The notes under the pieces were generated by a model. The model had not been told where the DNA came from, did no database searches, and worked only from the letters and a program-made list of their open reading frames with translations. A stretch of 16,708 nt of DNA from Pseudomonadota bacterium (GTDB lineage: Bacteria > Pseudomonadota > Gammaproteobacteria > Acidiferrobacterales > Acidiferrobacteraceae): the NCBI GenBank assembly GCA_021797365.1, contig JAJZZU010000016.1:1-16708 (forward strand). Reading direction: 5' to 3'. Made by a program: the position numbers and the translations under genes. Shown piece after piece: positions 6,541 through 13,622 of the stretch. Each line of letters starts with the position of its first letter. Positions within the stretch are counted from its first letter, which is position 1.

Positions 6541-6555
6541 GGCCCCGCGCTCCGT

Positions 6556-6561
6556 TATACT
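6556..6561 (+). promoter_or_regulatory. Promoter -10 of yggX
   Basis: TATACT is 5 of 6 to the -10 consensus and lies 31 bases before the GTG start. No good -35 is seen 16-18 bp upstream, where TCCTAA sits in the dyad region, so an activator may be needed or the call may be chance. Confidence 0.4.
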
Positions 6562-6592
6562 GGCAATACCGAACTTACAGAGGACGTCTGCC

Positions 6593-6859
6593 GTGCGCAT
6601 GGTTCAGTGTCGGGTCTTGAAGCGCAGCGCGCCCGGTCTTGAGCGCCCCCCCTATCCGGGCGAACTCGGCCAGCGCATCTATGACGAGGTCTCGCAAGAG
6701 GCCTGGCGCCAGTGGCTGGACCAGCTGTCGGTGCTCATGAATGACCACCATCTCAATACCGCCGACCCCGACTCCCAAAACGACATCGAGGCCATGATGC
6801 GCGCCTTCCTGTTCGAGGGGCGCCCCCCGGTCGTCAAGGCCGCCGGCGGCAAGAAGTAA
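6593..6859 (+). CDS. yggX: Fe(II) trafficking / oxidative damage protection protein YggX
   Basis: An 88-aa YggX-family protein. These small cytosolic proteins protect Fe-S enzymes from oxidants and are linked to Fe(II) traffic. Family marks are the early Cys in MVQCRVLKRSAPGLE (3-17), PPYPGELGQRIYDEVSQEAW (19-38), the LNTADP block and the near-C-terminal AFLFEG (73-78). Length matches the usual 87-91 aa. The GTG at 6593 is preferred because AGAGGA lies eight bases before it; the ATG at 6599 would be 14 bases away. It is divergent from the Fe-S carrier gene, a sensible pairing. No terminator follows before the converging acpS end. Confidence 0.92.
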   Translation: MRMVQCRVLKRSAPGLERPPYPGELGQRIYDEVSQEAWRQWLDQLSVLMNDHHLNTADPDSQNDIEAMMRAFLFEGRPPVVKAAGGKK

Positions 6860-6991
6860 AGAGGGCACCGCGCCGGGGCGCCGTACGGGGGTAATCTGAT
6901 AGCAGCCTCCTGTGCCGCCCGTCGTTCGCGTTCGAATGCCTATACCCGGGACCCGAGGACCTTGCAGGCTCCGGCACCGCCGGCGGGCGCT
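6860..6991. other. Gap between converging yggX and acpS
   Basis: No gene is seen. A stretch around 6930-6942 resembles a tRNA T-loop (GTTCGAATG), but no pairing stem surrounds it. There is no T-run terminator, although both genes end here. The short palindrome GCCGCCGGCGGC sits at the end of yggX. Confidence 0.4.
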
Positions 6992-7372
6992 TCAAGGGCC
7001 CTCCAATATCACGAACGCCACCGCATAGTCGGCCTCGTCGCTTAAGGTGATGTGCATAGCGCGCACCCCGAGTCGCGCGGCGTGCGCGTGGGCCCCGCCT
7101 GCCAATACCAGCCGCGGGCATCCCAGGCCATCGTGTGTCACGCGGATGTCGCGCAGGCCAAACGTCCCGCGAAACCCGGTACCCAGGGCCTTGGCGGCGG
7201 CCTCCTTGGCGGCAAAGCGCTTGGCCAGGAAATGTTCCGGGCACGCACTGGTCGCGAACTCGCCATATTCGCCATCATCGAGGATGCGATGCGCGTAACG
7301 CTCGCCGAAACGCGCCAGACCCGCCTTGAGCCGCGCCACCTGGACGATATCGGTGCCTATCCCGAGGATCAC
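6992..7372 (-). CDS. acpS: Holo-[acyl-carrier-protein] synthase
   Basis: AcpS transfers the 4'-phosphopantetheine arm of CoA to the serine of apo-ACP, activating fatty-acid synthesis. The 126-aa protein carries both metal-binding signatures: [12 protein letters not shown] (4-15, D8) and [20 protein letters not shown] (52-71, E57). The end [18 protein letters not shown] is typical. The start is GTG, and its first bases overlap the pdxJ stop (GTGA), implying coupled translation. The pdxJ-acpS order is common in Gammaproteobacteria. It is the last gene of the leftward string and faces yggX across 132 bp. Confidence 0.95.
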   Translation of the reverse strand: MILGIGTDIVQVARLKAGLARFGERYAHRILDDGEYGEFATSACPEHFLAKRFAAKEAAAKALGTGFRGTFGLRDIRVTHDGLGCPRLVLAGGAHAHAARLGVRAMHITLSDEADYAVAFVILEGP

Positions 7373-8094
7373 AGGGGCGAAGCGCTGGCAACCATGAGCC
7401 GCTTCATCTCGGCCACCGCTGGCCCGAGACCCGTAAACACCGCACGCGCGATGATCGCATGCCCAATATTGAGTTCGACCACACCCGGGATCGCGGCCAC
7501 CGCCTCGACATTATGGTAATGCAGGCCGTGTCCGGCATGCACGATAAGACCGAGCCTACGCGCCTGCGCCACCGCCTCACGCAACCGCTCGTACTCGCGC
7601 GCCTGCTCGGTCCCCTTGCTATCGGCATAGGTGCCGGTATGAAACTCCACCACCGGCGCGCGCGAACGCGCCGCGGCCTCGACCTGGCGCGCATCCGGGT
7701 CAATGAAAAGCGCGACCCGCACACCCGCCTCGGCCAATCGCGCACAGGCCGCCGCCACCTTATCCTCGGCGCCTGCGACGTCGAGGCCGCCCTCGGTCGT
7801 CAGTTCCTCGCGTCGTTCGGGCACGAGGCAGCAATCCTGCGGCTGCACGCGCGCGGCGATCGCCAGCATCTCGTCTGTGACCGCCATCTCGAGATTCATG
7901 CGCGCACTCAGCATCCCCGAGAGCAAGATCACGTCGCGCTCCTGGATATGGCGCCGGTCCTCGCGCAGATGCAGGGTGATCACGTCCGCCCCGGCCTGCT
8001 CGGCCACGAGCGCGGCCTGCACCGGGTCGGGATAACGGGTCTTGCGTGCCGCCCTTAAGGTGGCCACATGGTCGATGTTGATGCCAAGCTTCAT
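7369..8094 (-). CDS. pdxJ: Pyridoxine 5'-phosphate synthase
   Basis: PdxJ condenses 1-deoxyxylulose 5-phosphate with aminoacetone phosphate (3-amino-2-oxopropyl phosphate) to make pyridoxine 5'-phosphate, in the DXP-dependent B6 pathway. The 241-aa TIM barrel opens with [17 protein letters not shown] (3-19). It has [10 protein letters not shown] (41-50) with the active-site His/Arg, MNLEM with the catalytic Glu (about 66-70), EFHTGTYA and [11 protein letters not shown] with the conserved His, and closes with ELNIGHAII. All key residues appear intact and length is standard. The ATG at 8094 has GAGGA upstream. It ends in the GTGA overlap with acpS. A 185-bp gap separates it from recO, leaving room for its own promoter. 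Confidence 0.97.
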   Translation of the reverse strand: MKLGINIDHVATLRAARKTRYPDPVQAALVAEQAGADVITLHLREDRRHIQERDVILLSGMLSARMNLEMAVTDEMLAIAARVQPQDCCLVPERREELTTEGGLDVAGAEDKVAAACARLAEAGVRVALFIDPDARQVEAAARSRAPVVEFHTGTYADSKGTEQAREYERLREAVAQARRLGLIVHAGHGLHYHNVEAVAAIPGVVELNIGHAIIARAVFTGLGPAVAEMKRLMVASASPL

Positions 8095-8119
8095 GGGGGT
8101 CCTCGTAGCCTACCCGCGC

Positions 8120-8140
8120 CCCGCGTCGCGGGAGATATAA
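8120..8140 (-). promoter_or_regulatory. Possible pdxJ promoter with 13-bp palindrome
   Basis: On the minus strand TATATC (8139-8134) could be a -10, with transcription starting near 8127. Immediately after it, 8120-8132 is the perfect inverted repeat CCCGCG-T-CGCGGG, covering the presumed start site, where a repressor could bind. No clear -35 is visible and there is no T run, so it does not look like a terminator. Confidence 0.3.
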
Positions 8141-8279
8141 GGTGTGTTGATGCGCCCGTCGCTCGCATCATGGGCCGCACGGCCCGGACTTGGCCCGGCG
8201 CCCGGGGACGGGCTCCGTCGGCGATAGGGGATGCCCCATAGACCTCGGGAGACCGTCCGTGGCCGGGTTGCCAGGACAT

Positions 8280-8993
8280 TTATGGGCGCGACTGCATGCT
8301 GCGAAAGAGGCTGCGCGTATACAGGGGCTTATCTCCCAGCAAGGGGGCAAGCGCCACGCGCAGCAAGGACTTGGCCTCGCGCAACTGCTCCGGATCGAGA
8401 GGTGCCTCGTGCGCCAATGCGATCAGGGTCGCGCCCTTGACCGCAACACCCCGGGAATCGCCGTCGTCGGCCACGGGGCCCTCGTCTGGGAGATAGCGGT
8501 AGCTCCGGTGGGCGCGCAATGGTTCCCCGGTGTGCGCATCATGGGCAAGCGCCAATCCGTATCCAAGGCCGGCTAGCAGGCGCTTCTCGAATATTCTCAA
8601 GGCCTGTTCCTGGCAGCACCCTTCCGCGAGCCTGCGCAACACATCGTCATACGCGCCATAAAGATCGGCATGCGCCTCGTGGCGATGCAAGAGCCGCAGC
8701 ACGAGCTCATTCACGTAAAAGGCGCACCACACGGCATTACCCTTGAGCCCAATTGCCATCTCCGGGGCCTCGGCGCGCGTGAGCGTCCCGAGCTCCCCGC
8801 GCCCCGACCAACTCAGAAGCAGCGGCTGGAAGGGCCGCAGATGGGCCCCAGCGAAGGCCCTGCCGGGCCGGCGCACACCGCGTGCCACGAGCCCCACGCG
8901 CCCGCAGCCATGGGTGAATGCCTCAAGCAGCAGACTCGTCTCCCCATAAGGGTAACGATGCAGAACAAAGCCGCGTTCGCTGTCCGTGCGCAT
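8280..8993 (-). CDS. recO: DNA repair protein RecO
   Basis: RecO mediates loading of RecA onto SSB-coated single strands and anneals complementary strands in the RecF pathway. The 237-aa protein begins with the N-terminal OB fold: GFVLHRYPYGETSLLLEAFT (8-27), then GRVGLVARGVRRPGR (about 31-45) and the LRPFQPL strand. The alpha-helical C-terminal domain follows, with YVNELVLRLLHRHEAH (about 93-108) and FEKRLLAGLGYGL (about 135-147). The zinc-binding Cys set of some RecO proteins is absent, as is usual in Gammaproteobacteria. The ATG lies 3 bp after the era stop, matching the era-recO order in many relatives. Confidence 0.93.
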   Translation of the reverse strand: MRTDSERGFVLHRYPYGETSLLLEAFTHGCGRVGLVARGVRRPGRAFAGAHLRPFQPLLLSWSGRGELGTLTRAEAPEMAIGLKGNAVWCAFYVNELVLRLLHRHEAHADLYGAYDDVLRRLAEGCCQEQALRIFEKRLLAGLGYGLALAHDAHTGEPLRAHRSYRYLPDEGPVADDGDSRGVAVKGATLIALAHEAPLDPEQLREAKSLLRVALAPLLGDKPLYTRSLFRSMQSRP

Positions 8994-8996
8994 AAT

Positions 8997-9899
8997 TCAA
9001 TTGTCGCTCCCATAACCCAGGCTTTGCAAGGCGCGCGCATCATCGGACCAGCCACCCCGCACCTTCACCCACAGCCCGAGATAGACCTTGCGTCCGAGAT
9101 GGCGCTCGAGCGCTCGCCGGGCGGCACTGCCCACCGCCTTGAGGCCGGCCCCGCCCTGCCCCACCAGGATCGCCTTCTGGCCCTCCTTTTCGACATAGAT
9201 TATCGCTTCGATGCGAACCAGATGTTTTTCCTCACGAAACGATTCGATGTCCACGGTCGTCACATAGGGGATCTCCTGGGCAAACCGCCGGAACACCTGC
9301 TCGCGCACGAATTCGGCGGCCACGAAGCGGTCGCTGCGGTCACTCAACTGATCCTCGGGATAGAGTGCCTCGCGCTCCGGTAGAGCGCGCGCGATCACCG
9401 CCTCCAGGGCCTCGACATTGCTGCCATCGCGCGCCGACAGGGGCACGATCTCGGTGGCGATACGGCGCTCGGCGAGCGCTGCCAAAAGCGGCAGCAAGGC
9501 CTCCTTGTGCGCCATGCGGTCGACCTTGTTCAAGGCCAGGATCAGCGGGCGGTCGCCGCGCAGGCCCTTCACGAAATCGAGCGCCCGCTCATCATCGTCC
9601 TGCAGTCGCGGGCAGGCCGCCACCAACACCAGGCAGTCGGCCTCGGCGAGCGCCGAGGCCGTGGCACCATCCATCTGCCGCGCCAAGGCCCCCTTTCCGC
9701 CCCACACGAGGCCCGGGGTGTCGAGATACAAAAATTGCGCGTCCGCGGTGGTCTTGATCCCGAGGATGCGATGGCGGGTGGTCTGCGGCTTCGGCGAGGT
9801 GATCAAAAGCTTGTGCCCGAGCAGGCGATTTATGAGCGTCGACTTACCGACATTGGGGCGCCCGAAGACCGCGATCGTGCCACTCCGGTAGGCGCTCAT
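8997..9899 (-). CDS. era: GTPase Era
   Basis: Era is an essential GTPase that binds 16S rRNA and helps assemble the 30S subunit. The 300-aa protein has the G1 loop GRPNVGKST (13-21), the switch region TSPKPQTTRHRILGI (35-49), G3 DTPGLV (60-65) and G4 NKVD (about 124). A C-terminal KH domain bears AILVGQGGAGLKAVGSAAR. The KH signature is GQGG rather than the more common GKGG, a mild variant. The start overlaps the rnc stop (ATGA), and recO follows 3 bp downstream, so all three are likely made from one message with coupled translation. Confidence 0.97.
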   Translation of the reverse strand: MSAYRSGTIAVFGRPNVGKSTLINRLLGHKLLITSPKPQTTRHRILGIKTTADAQFLYLDTPGLVWGGKGALARQMDGATASALAEADCLVLVAACPRLQDDDERALDFVKGLRGDRPLILALNKVDRMAHKEALLPLLAALAERRIATEIVPLSARDGSNVEALEAVIARALPEREALYPEDQLSDRSDRFVAAEFVREQVFRRFAQEIPYVTTVDIESFREEKHLVRIEAIIYVEKEGQKAILVGQGGAGLKAVGSAARRALERHLGRKVYLGLWVKVRGGWSDDARALQSLGYGSDN

Positions 9900-10567
9900 G
9901 GGCCGCCCAACCGCTTCAGCGCCAACCGCGCGGCCTCCTGTTCGGCATGACGACGGGTCGCGCCTCGGCCGTGCACCGGCGCAAGCCCAGCCACCAGGCA
10001 GGCGACCTCGAAGTGTTGTTCGTGATCCTGTCCGGTCACACCCACGAGATCGTAACGCGGCCGCTCGCGGCCCCGCGCCTGCAGAAACTCCTGGAGGGCG
10101 GTCTTGGCGTCCTTGACCTGCGCATGGACCTCGATCCCCGATAGCCGGCCGGCAAAGAGATCGAGCAGCATGGCGCGCGCGGCCTCGTAGCCGCCGTCCT
10201 GATACACGGCCCCGACAACCGCCTCCAAGGCATCCGCCAGGATCGAGTCACGGTCGAAGCCGCCGCTCTTCAATTCCCCGCCGCCGAGCCGCAAAAAGCC
10301 TCCCAGACCGATCTCGCGCGCCACCGCCGCCAGGGTCTCGGTACGCACCAGGCGCACGCGCAGCCGCGTCAGTTCCCCTTCGGTAAGATCGGGAAAGCGC
10401 GCGTACAGGGCATCGGCCATGGCCAGATTCACGACGGCGTCCCCCAAAAACTCCAGGCGCTCATTGTTGCATGCCCCGTAACTGCGGTGGGTCAGCGCCT
10501 GGGTGAGCCGCTCGGGATCGCGAAACACGTATCCCCAGCGCTGTAACAGTCGCGCCTCCCCGGTCAA
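9896..10567 (-). CDS. rnc: Ribonuclease III
   Basis: RNase III cuts double-stranded RNA, releasing rRNA precursors and processing messages. In the 223-aa protein the catalytic domain holds NERLEFLGDAVVNLAMADAL (35-54, E39 and D43) and ILADALEAVVGAVYQDGG (109-126, D112 and E115), so all four Mg-binding acids are present. A dsRNA-binding domain follows (DAKTALQEFLQARGR, 153-167, to the Ala-rich final helix). The start is TTG at 10567, sharing bases with the stop of the DUF4845 gene (TTGA). No strong ribosome binding site is seen, so translation probably depends on the upstream gene. In E. coli rnc is self-regulated by cleavage of its leader; no such leader is evident within this compact operon. 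Confidence 0.97.
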   Translation of the reverse strand: MTGEARLLQRWGYVFRDPERLTQALTHRSYGACNNERLEFLGDAVVNLAMADALYARFPDLTEGELTRLRVRLVRTETLAAVAREIGLGGFLRLGGGELKSGGFDRDSILADALEAVVGAVYQDGGYEAARAMLLDLFAGRLSGIEVHAQVKDAKTALQEFLQARGRERPRYDLVGVTGQDHEQHFEVACLVAGLAPVHGRGATRRHAEQEAARLALKRLGGP

Positions 10568-10941
10568 CGGCCGGTCACCGCATGTCGGTCGTCGAAGCGC
10601 AGATCCGCGGCAATATTAGCCATGATGGGTATATGCACATGGTAAAGGAAGACCATGACGCGCCCCCCCTGCGCGGTACGCTGGAAATGCAGATCCCTGT
10701 GCACCGAGACATGGCTTACGTAGCCTACCGAGAACTCCCGCCGCAAGGCGGCGCGCAGTTCGCTGCGCCCCATGGATGCCGCCCCCGGCTGCTTGGCGAC
10801 ACTCGCAAGCGCCTTCTCGATCTGCCAATTGTCCAGATAGGACGGCCCGATCTTGAAGCCCAGAAACACCCAGAATCCGATGACGATCACGCATATCAGC
10901 GCACTCCATAACGACGCACCGCGCTCCGTTCGCCACGCCAT
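10564..10941 (-). CDS. DUF4845 family membrane protein
   Basis: A 125-aa protein between lepB and rnc, a position typical of DUF4845 proteins in Gammaproteobacteria. A single N-terminal membrane helix (SLWSALICVIVIGFWVFLGF, about 10-29) is followed by a small extracytoplasmic domain (KIGPSYLDNWQIEKALASV, then LRAALRREFSVGYV, then an Arg/His-rich strand region). Function is unknown; the pilin-like N-terminal helix invites comparison with pseudopilins, but no prepilin site is seen. The ATG at 10941 has GGAGGG a few bases upstream. The end overlaps the rnc TTG start. The link with signal peptidase I is one of context only. Confidence 0.85.
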   Translation of the reverse strand: MAWRTERGASLWSALICVIVIGFWVFLGFKIGPSYLDNWQIEKALASVAKQPGAASMGRSELRAALRREFSVGYVSHVSVHRDLHFQRTAQGGRVMVFLYHVHIPIMANIAADLRFDDRHAVTGR

Positions 10942-10973
10942 AAGCCCTCCCGCGGATGTTCTCCTTATATTCT

Positions 10974-11741
10974 TTAGGGGATGCTACGCCCTATCCGCTT
11001 CCAATCCACGCCGCCGCCATGCGCCGTATTCCAGCTAAACCAGATGAGGAACGCTTGGCCAACCAGGTTCCTTTGCGGGACGTAGCCCCAGTAACGGCTA
11101 TCATCGCTCAAATCCCGATTATCGCCCAACACGAAATACTCGTGCGGCGGCACGACAAAATGCATGGGCTTTTGGGTGAGCCCCGGGATCAGGATGATGT
11201 GATGCTTGATCTTTCCGAGCTTCTCCGTATACCGATAGGCCTCCAGGACCTGACCATTTTGCTCGGTATACAGGTAAGGCCGCTTGTGATAATGCGGGAT
11301 CAGCTTACCGTTGATATAGAGCTGCTTATTGATATAGGCAATGTGATCCCCCGGGAGCCCGACGATGCGCTTGATATAGTCGATCGACGGGTTCTTCGGA
11401 TAACGGAATACCACGACCTGCCCACGCTTGGGCTCGCCCACCGACAGGATCTTGGTGTGCAGGATCGGCAGCCGCAGACCGTAGGCGAACTTGTTCACGA
11501 GAATGAAGTCGCCGACGTGCAGGGTCGGAATCATGGACCCAGACGGGATGCGAAACGGTTCGACTACAAACGACCGGATCAAAAGCACCACCAGGATGAC
11601 CGGGAAGAACGACCGCGCATACTCGGCATACAGCGGCGGCCGCTTGGTCTTGTCCTTGCGCACCACGGCATCTATCGCCCACAGGATGCCACTCAAGAAG
11701 AGCAGGCCGACGAGCCACTCCGAAAAGTCGTCGAGCAGCAT
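10974..11741 (-). CDS. lepB: Signal peptidase I
   Basis: LepB removes signal peptides from exported proteins at the outer face of the inner membrane. The 255-aa protein has two N-terminal membrane helices (about 8-27 and 44-60). Box B, EPFRIPSGSMIPTL (61-74), carries the nucleophile S69. Box D, DYIKRIVGLPGD (121-132), carries the general base K124. Box E, FVLGDNRDLSDDSRYWG (203-219), follows. The reading frame can extend to 11792 inside lepA, but the ATG at 11741, one base after the lepA stop, gives the family's usual start. There is no obvious ribosome binding site, so coupling to lepA is likely. A gap of 32 bp separates it from the DUF4845 gene. Confidence 0.96.
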   Translation of the reverse strand: MLLDDFSEWLVGLLFLSGILWAIDAVVRKDKTKRPPLYAEYARSFFPVILVVLLIRSFVVEPFRIPSGSMIPTLHVGDFILVNKFAYGLRLPILHTKILSVGEPKRGQVVVFRYPKNPSIDYIKRIVGLPGDHIAYINKQLYINGKLIPHYHKRPYLYTEQNGQVLEAYRYTEKLGKIKHHIILIPGLTQKPMHFVVPPHEYFVLGDNRDLSDDSRYWGYVPQRNLVGQAFLIWFSWNTAHGGGVDWKRIGRSIP

Positions 11742-11742
11742 G

Positions 11743-13536
11743 TTATTTATCGACCCGCAACACGGCGAGGAACGCCTCTTGGGGGATTTCAACGGATCCG
11801 AGTTGTTTCATACGCTTTTTTCCTTCTTTTTGACGTTCGAGAAGTTTGCGTTTACGGCTCACATCGCCGCCGTAGCACTTGGCCGTGACGTTCTTGCGCA
11901 ACGCCTTGACCGTCTCGCGGGCAATGACGTGCGCGCCAATCGCCGCCTGGATGGCGACATCGAACATCTGGCGCGGTATGAGTTCGCGCAGACGGTGTAT
12001 GAGTTCGCGTCCGCGATACTGGCTCTGGGCGCGATGGACGATGATCGACAACGCATCGACCCGGTCGCCATTGATGAGCACATCGACGCGCACGAGATCG
12101 GCCGGGCGGAATTCCCGGAAATCGTACTCGAAGGAGGCGTAGCCACGGCTCAGGGACTTCAGACGGTCAAAGAAGTCCATGACCACCTCGTTCATCGGCA
12201 ACTCATAGGACAGCATCGCCTGGCGCCCGAGAAACCGCAGGTCGGTCTGCACCCCGCGCTTTTCCACGCACAGCTGGATCACAGGACCCAGATACTCCTG
12301 GGGCACCAGCACGCGGCAGGCGATGATCGGCTCGCGGATCTCGCGTACGCTGCCGGGCTCGGGCAGGCGCGCCGGATTGTCGATGCGCAGGCATTCCCCC
12401 TTGGCGGTCTCCACCTCGTAGATCACAGTCGGGGCGGTGGTGATCAGGTTCAGGCCATATTCCCGCTCGAGGCGCTCCTGGATGATTTCCATATGCAGCA
12501 TGCCGAGAAAGCCGCACCGGAACCCGAAACCGAGCGCCTCCGAGGTCTCGGGCTCGAAATGCAAAGACGCGTCGTTCAGCTTGAGCTTGTCCAGGGCCTC
12601 GCGAAAGCCGTCGTAATCCCCGGCCTCGATCGGATAGAGGCCGGCGAACACCCGCGGCTTGATCTCCTTGAACCCGGGCAGCGGCGCGGCGGCCGGGCGC
12701 CTGGCCTCGGTGATGGTGTCGCCCACCCGCGCCCCCTTGACGTCCTTGACGCCGGCCACCACGTATCCGACCTCGCCTGTGTGCAGCGCCTCGACCGCCT
12801 GACGCTTGGGCGTGAACACCCCGACCTGTTCCACATCGTAGTCGCGGCCCGTAGCCATCATGCGCACGCGCAGGCCGCGGGCAAGCACGCCATCGACCAC
12901 GCGCACGAGGGCTATGGTGCCGAGGTAGGCATCGAACCAGGAATCGACGATCAACGCCTTCAAGGGCGCCGCTTCATCCCCCTGCGGCGGTGGCACCAAC
13001 GCCACGATCGCCTCCAGGATGTCGCGTATGCCTTCACCGGTCTTGGCGCTCGCGCGGATGGCACCGGCAGCCGGCACGCCGATGATGTCCTCGATCTCGC
13101 GTGCCACGCGCTCGGGATCGGCGGCCGGCAGGTCGATCTTGTTTAAGACCGGAACGATCTCGAGATTGAGTTCGGCGGCGGTATAGCAATTGGCGACGCT
13201 CTGCGCCTGCACCCCTTGCGCGGCATCGACGACCAGCAGCGCGCCTTCACAGGCGGTCAACGAGCGCGATACCTCGTAGGAGAAGTCGACGTGTCCGGGG
13301 GTATCGATGAGGTTCAACTCGTAGGTCAGGCCATCGCGCGCGACATAGCGCAACGTGACGCTCTGGGCCTTTATGGTGATGCCGCGCTCGCGCTCCAGGT
13401 CCATGGAATCGAGCACCTGGCTTGCCATCTCGCGCGCACTCAAACCCCCGCACAATTCAATGAAGCGATCGGCGAGCGTCGACTTGCCATGATCGATATG
13501 GGCGATGATCGAAAAGTTTCGAATGCGATCTTGCAA
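11743..13536 (-). CDS. lepA: Elongation factor 4 (LepA)
   Basis: LepA is a ribosome-bound GTPase that back-translocates or remodels ribosomes and influences initiation and assembly. The 597-aa protein has G1 [10 protein letters not shown] (12-21), the switch I region [17 protein letters not shown]3 [13 protein letters not shown]4 NKIDLP and G5 SAKTGEGI. The EF-G-like domains follow, with the LepA-specific C-terminus [20 protein letters not shown] near the end. Length matches the family (about 600 aa). The start is TTG at 13536, weakly supported by AAGG six bases upstream, and it puts [14 protein letters not shown] at the usual place. A promoter-like pair and a 14-bp inverted repeat precede it. 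Confidence 0.97.
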   Translation of the reverse strand: MQDRIRNFSIIAHIDHGKSTLADRFIELCGGLSAREMASQVLDSMDLERERGITIKAQSVTLRYVARDGLTYELNLIDTPGHVDFSYEVSRSLTACEGALLVVDAAQGVQAQSVANCYTAAELNLEIVPVLNKIDLPAADPERVAREIEDIIGVPAAGAIRASAKTGEGIRDILEAIVALVPPPQGDEAAPLKALIVDSWFDAYLGTIALVRVVDGVLARGLRVRMMATGRDYDVEQVGVFTPKRQAVEALHTGEVGYVVAGVKDVKGARVGDTITEARRPAAAPLPGFKEIKPRVFAGLYPIEAGDYDGFREALDKLKLNDASLHFEPETSEALGFGFRCGFLGMLHMEIIQERLEREYGLNLITTAPTVIYEVETAKGECLRIDNPARLPEPGSVREIREPIIACRVLVPQEYLGPVIQLCVEKRGVQTDLRFLGRQAMLSYELPMNEVVMDFFDRLKSLSRGYASFEYDFREFRPADLVRVDVLINGDRVDALSIIVHRAQSQYRGRELIHRLRELIPRQMFDVAIQAAIGAHVIARETVKALRKNVTAKCYGGDVSRKRKLLERQKEGKKRMKQLGSVEIPQEAFLAVLRVDK

Positions 13537-13562
13537 GCTTGGCCTTGATGCGTGGATGTTTA

Positions 13563-13612
13563 CCGCGAAAACCGGTCACGGGCGTGTTGCCGCATCATAC
13601 CGGGTTTCGCGG
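13563..13612. repeat. 14-bp inverted repeat in the mucD-lepA gap
   Basis: The arms CCGCGAAAACCGGT (13563-13576) and ACCGGGTTTCGCGG (13599-13612) pair at 13 of 14 positions across a 22-nt loop. No T run follows on the minus strand, so it is not a standard terminator. It overlaps the inferred lepA promoter and could be an operator or a hairpin in the lepA leader. Confidence 0.6.
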
Positions 13613-13622
13613 GTCACACCAA
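13594..13622 (-). promoter_or_regulatory. Candidate promoter of the lepA operon
   Basis: On the minus strand TATGAT (13599-13594) is 5 of 6 to the -10 consensus, and TTGGTG (13622-13617) gives the TTG of a -35 at 17 bp spacing. The -35 begins immediately after the mucD stop codon. Transcription would start near 13587, giving a leader of about 50 nt to the TTG start. This would let lepA-lepB-rnc-era-recO be expressed apart from the sigma-E module. Confidence 0.5.

Noticed and set aside
6925..6955. tRNA-like GTTCGAATG loop
   Set aside because: The flanking bases do not form a T stem, and no acceptor or anticodon arm can be drawn.
10956..11888. 310-aa plus-strand open frame opposite lepB
   Set aside because: It mirrors lepB, which has all its signal-peptidase boxes; there is no ribosome binding site or family match.
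11491..13146. 551-aa plus-strand open frame opposite lepA and lepB
   Set aside because: It is antisense to two unmistakable genes. Its His/Asp/Arg-rich translation matches no family, and long mirror frames are expected in GC-rich DNA.
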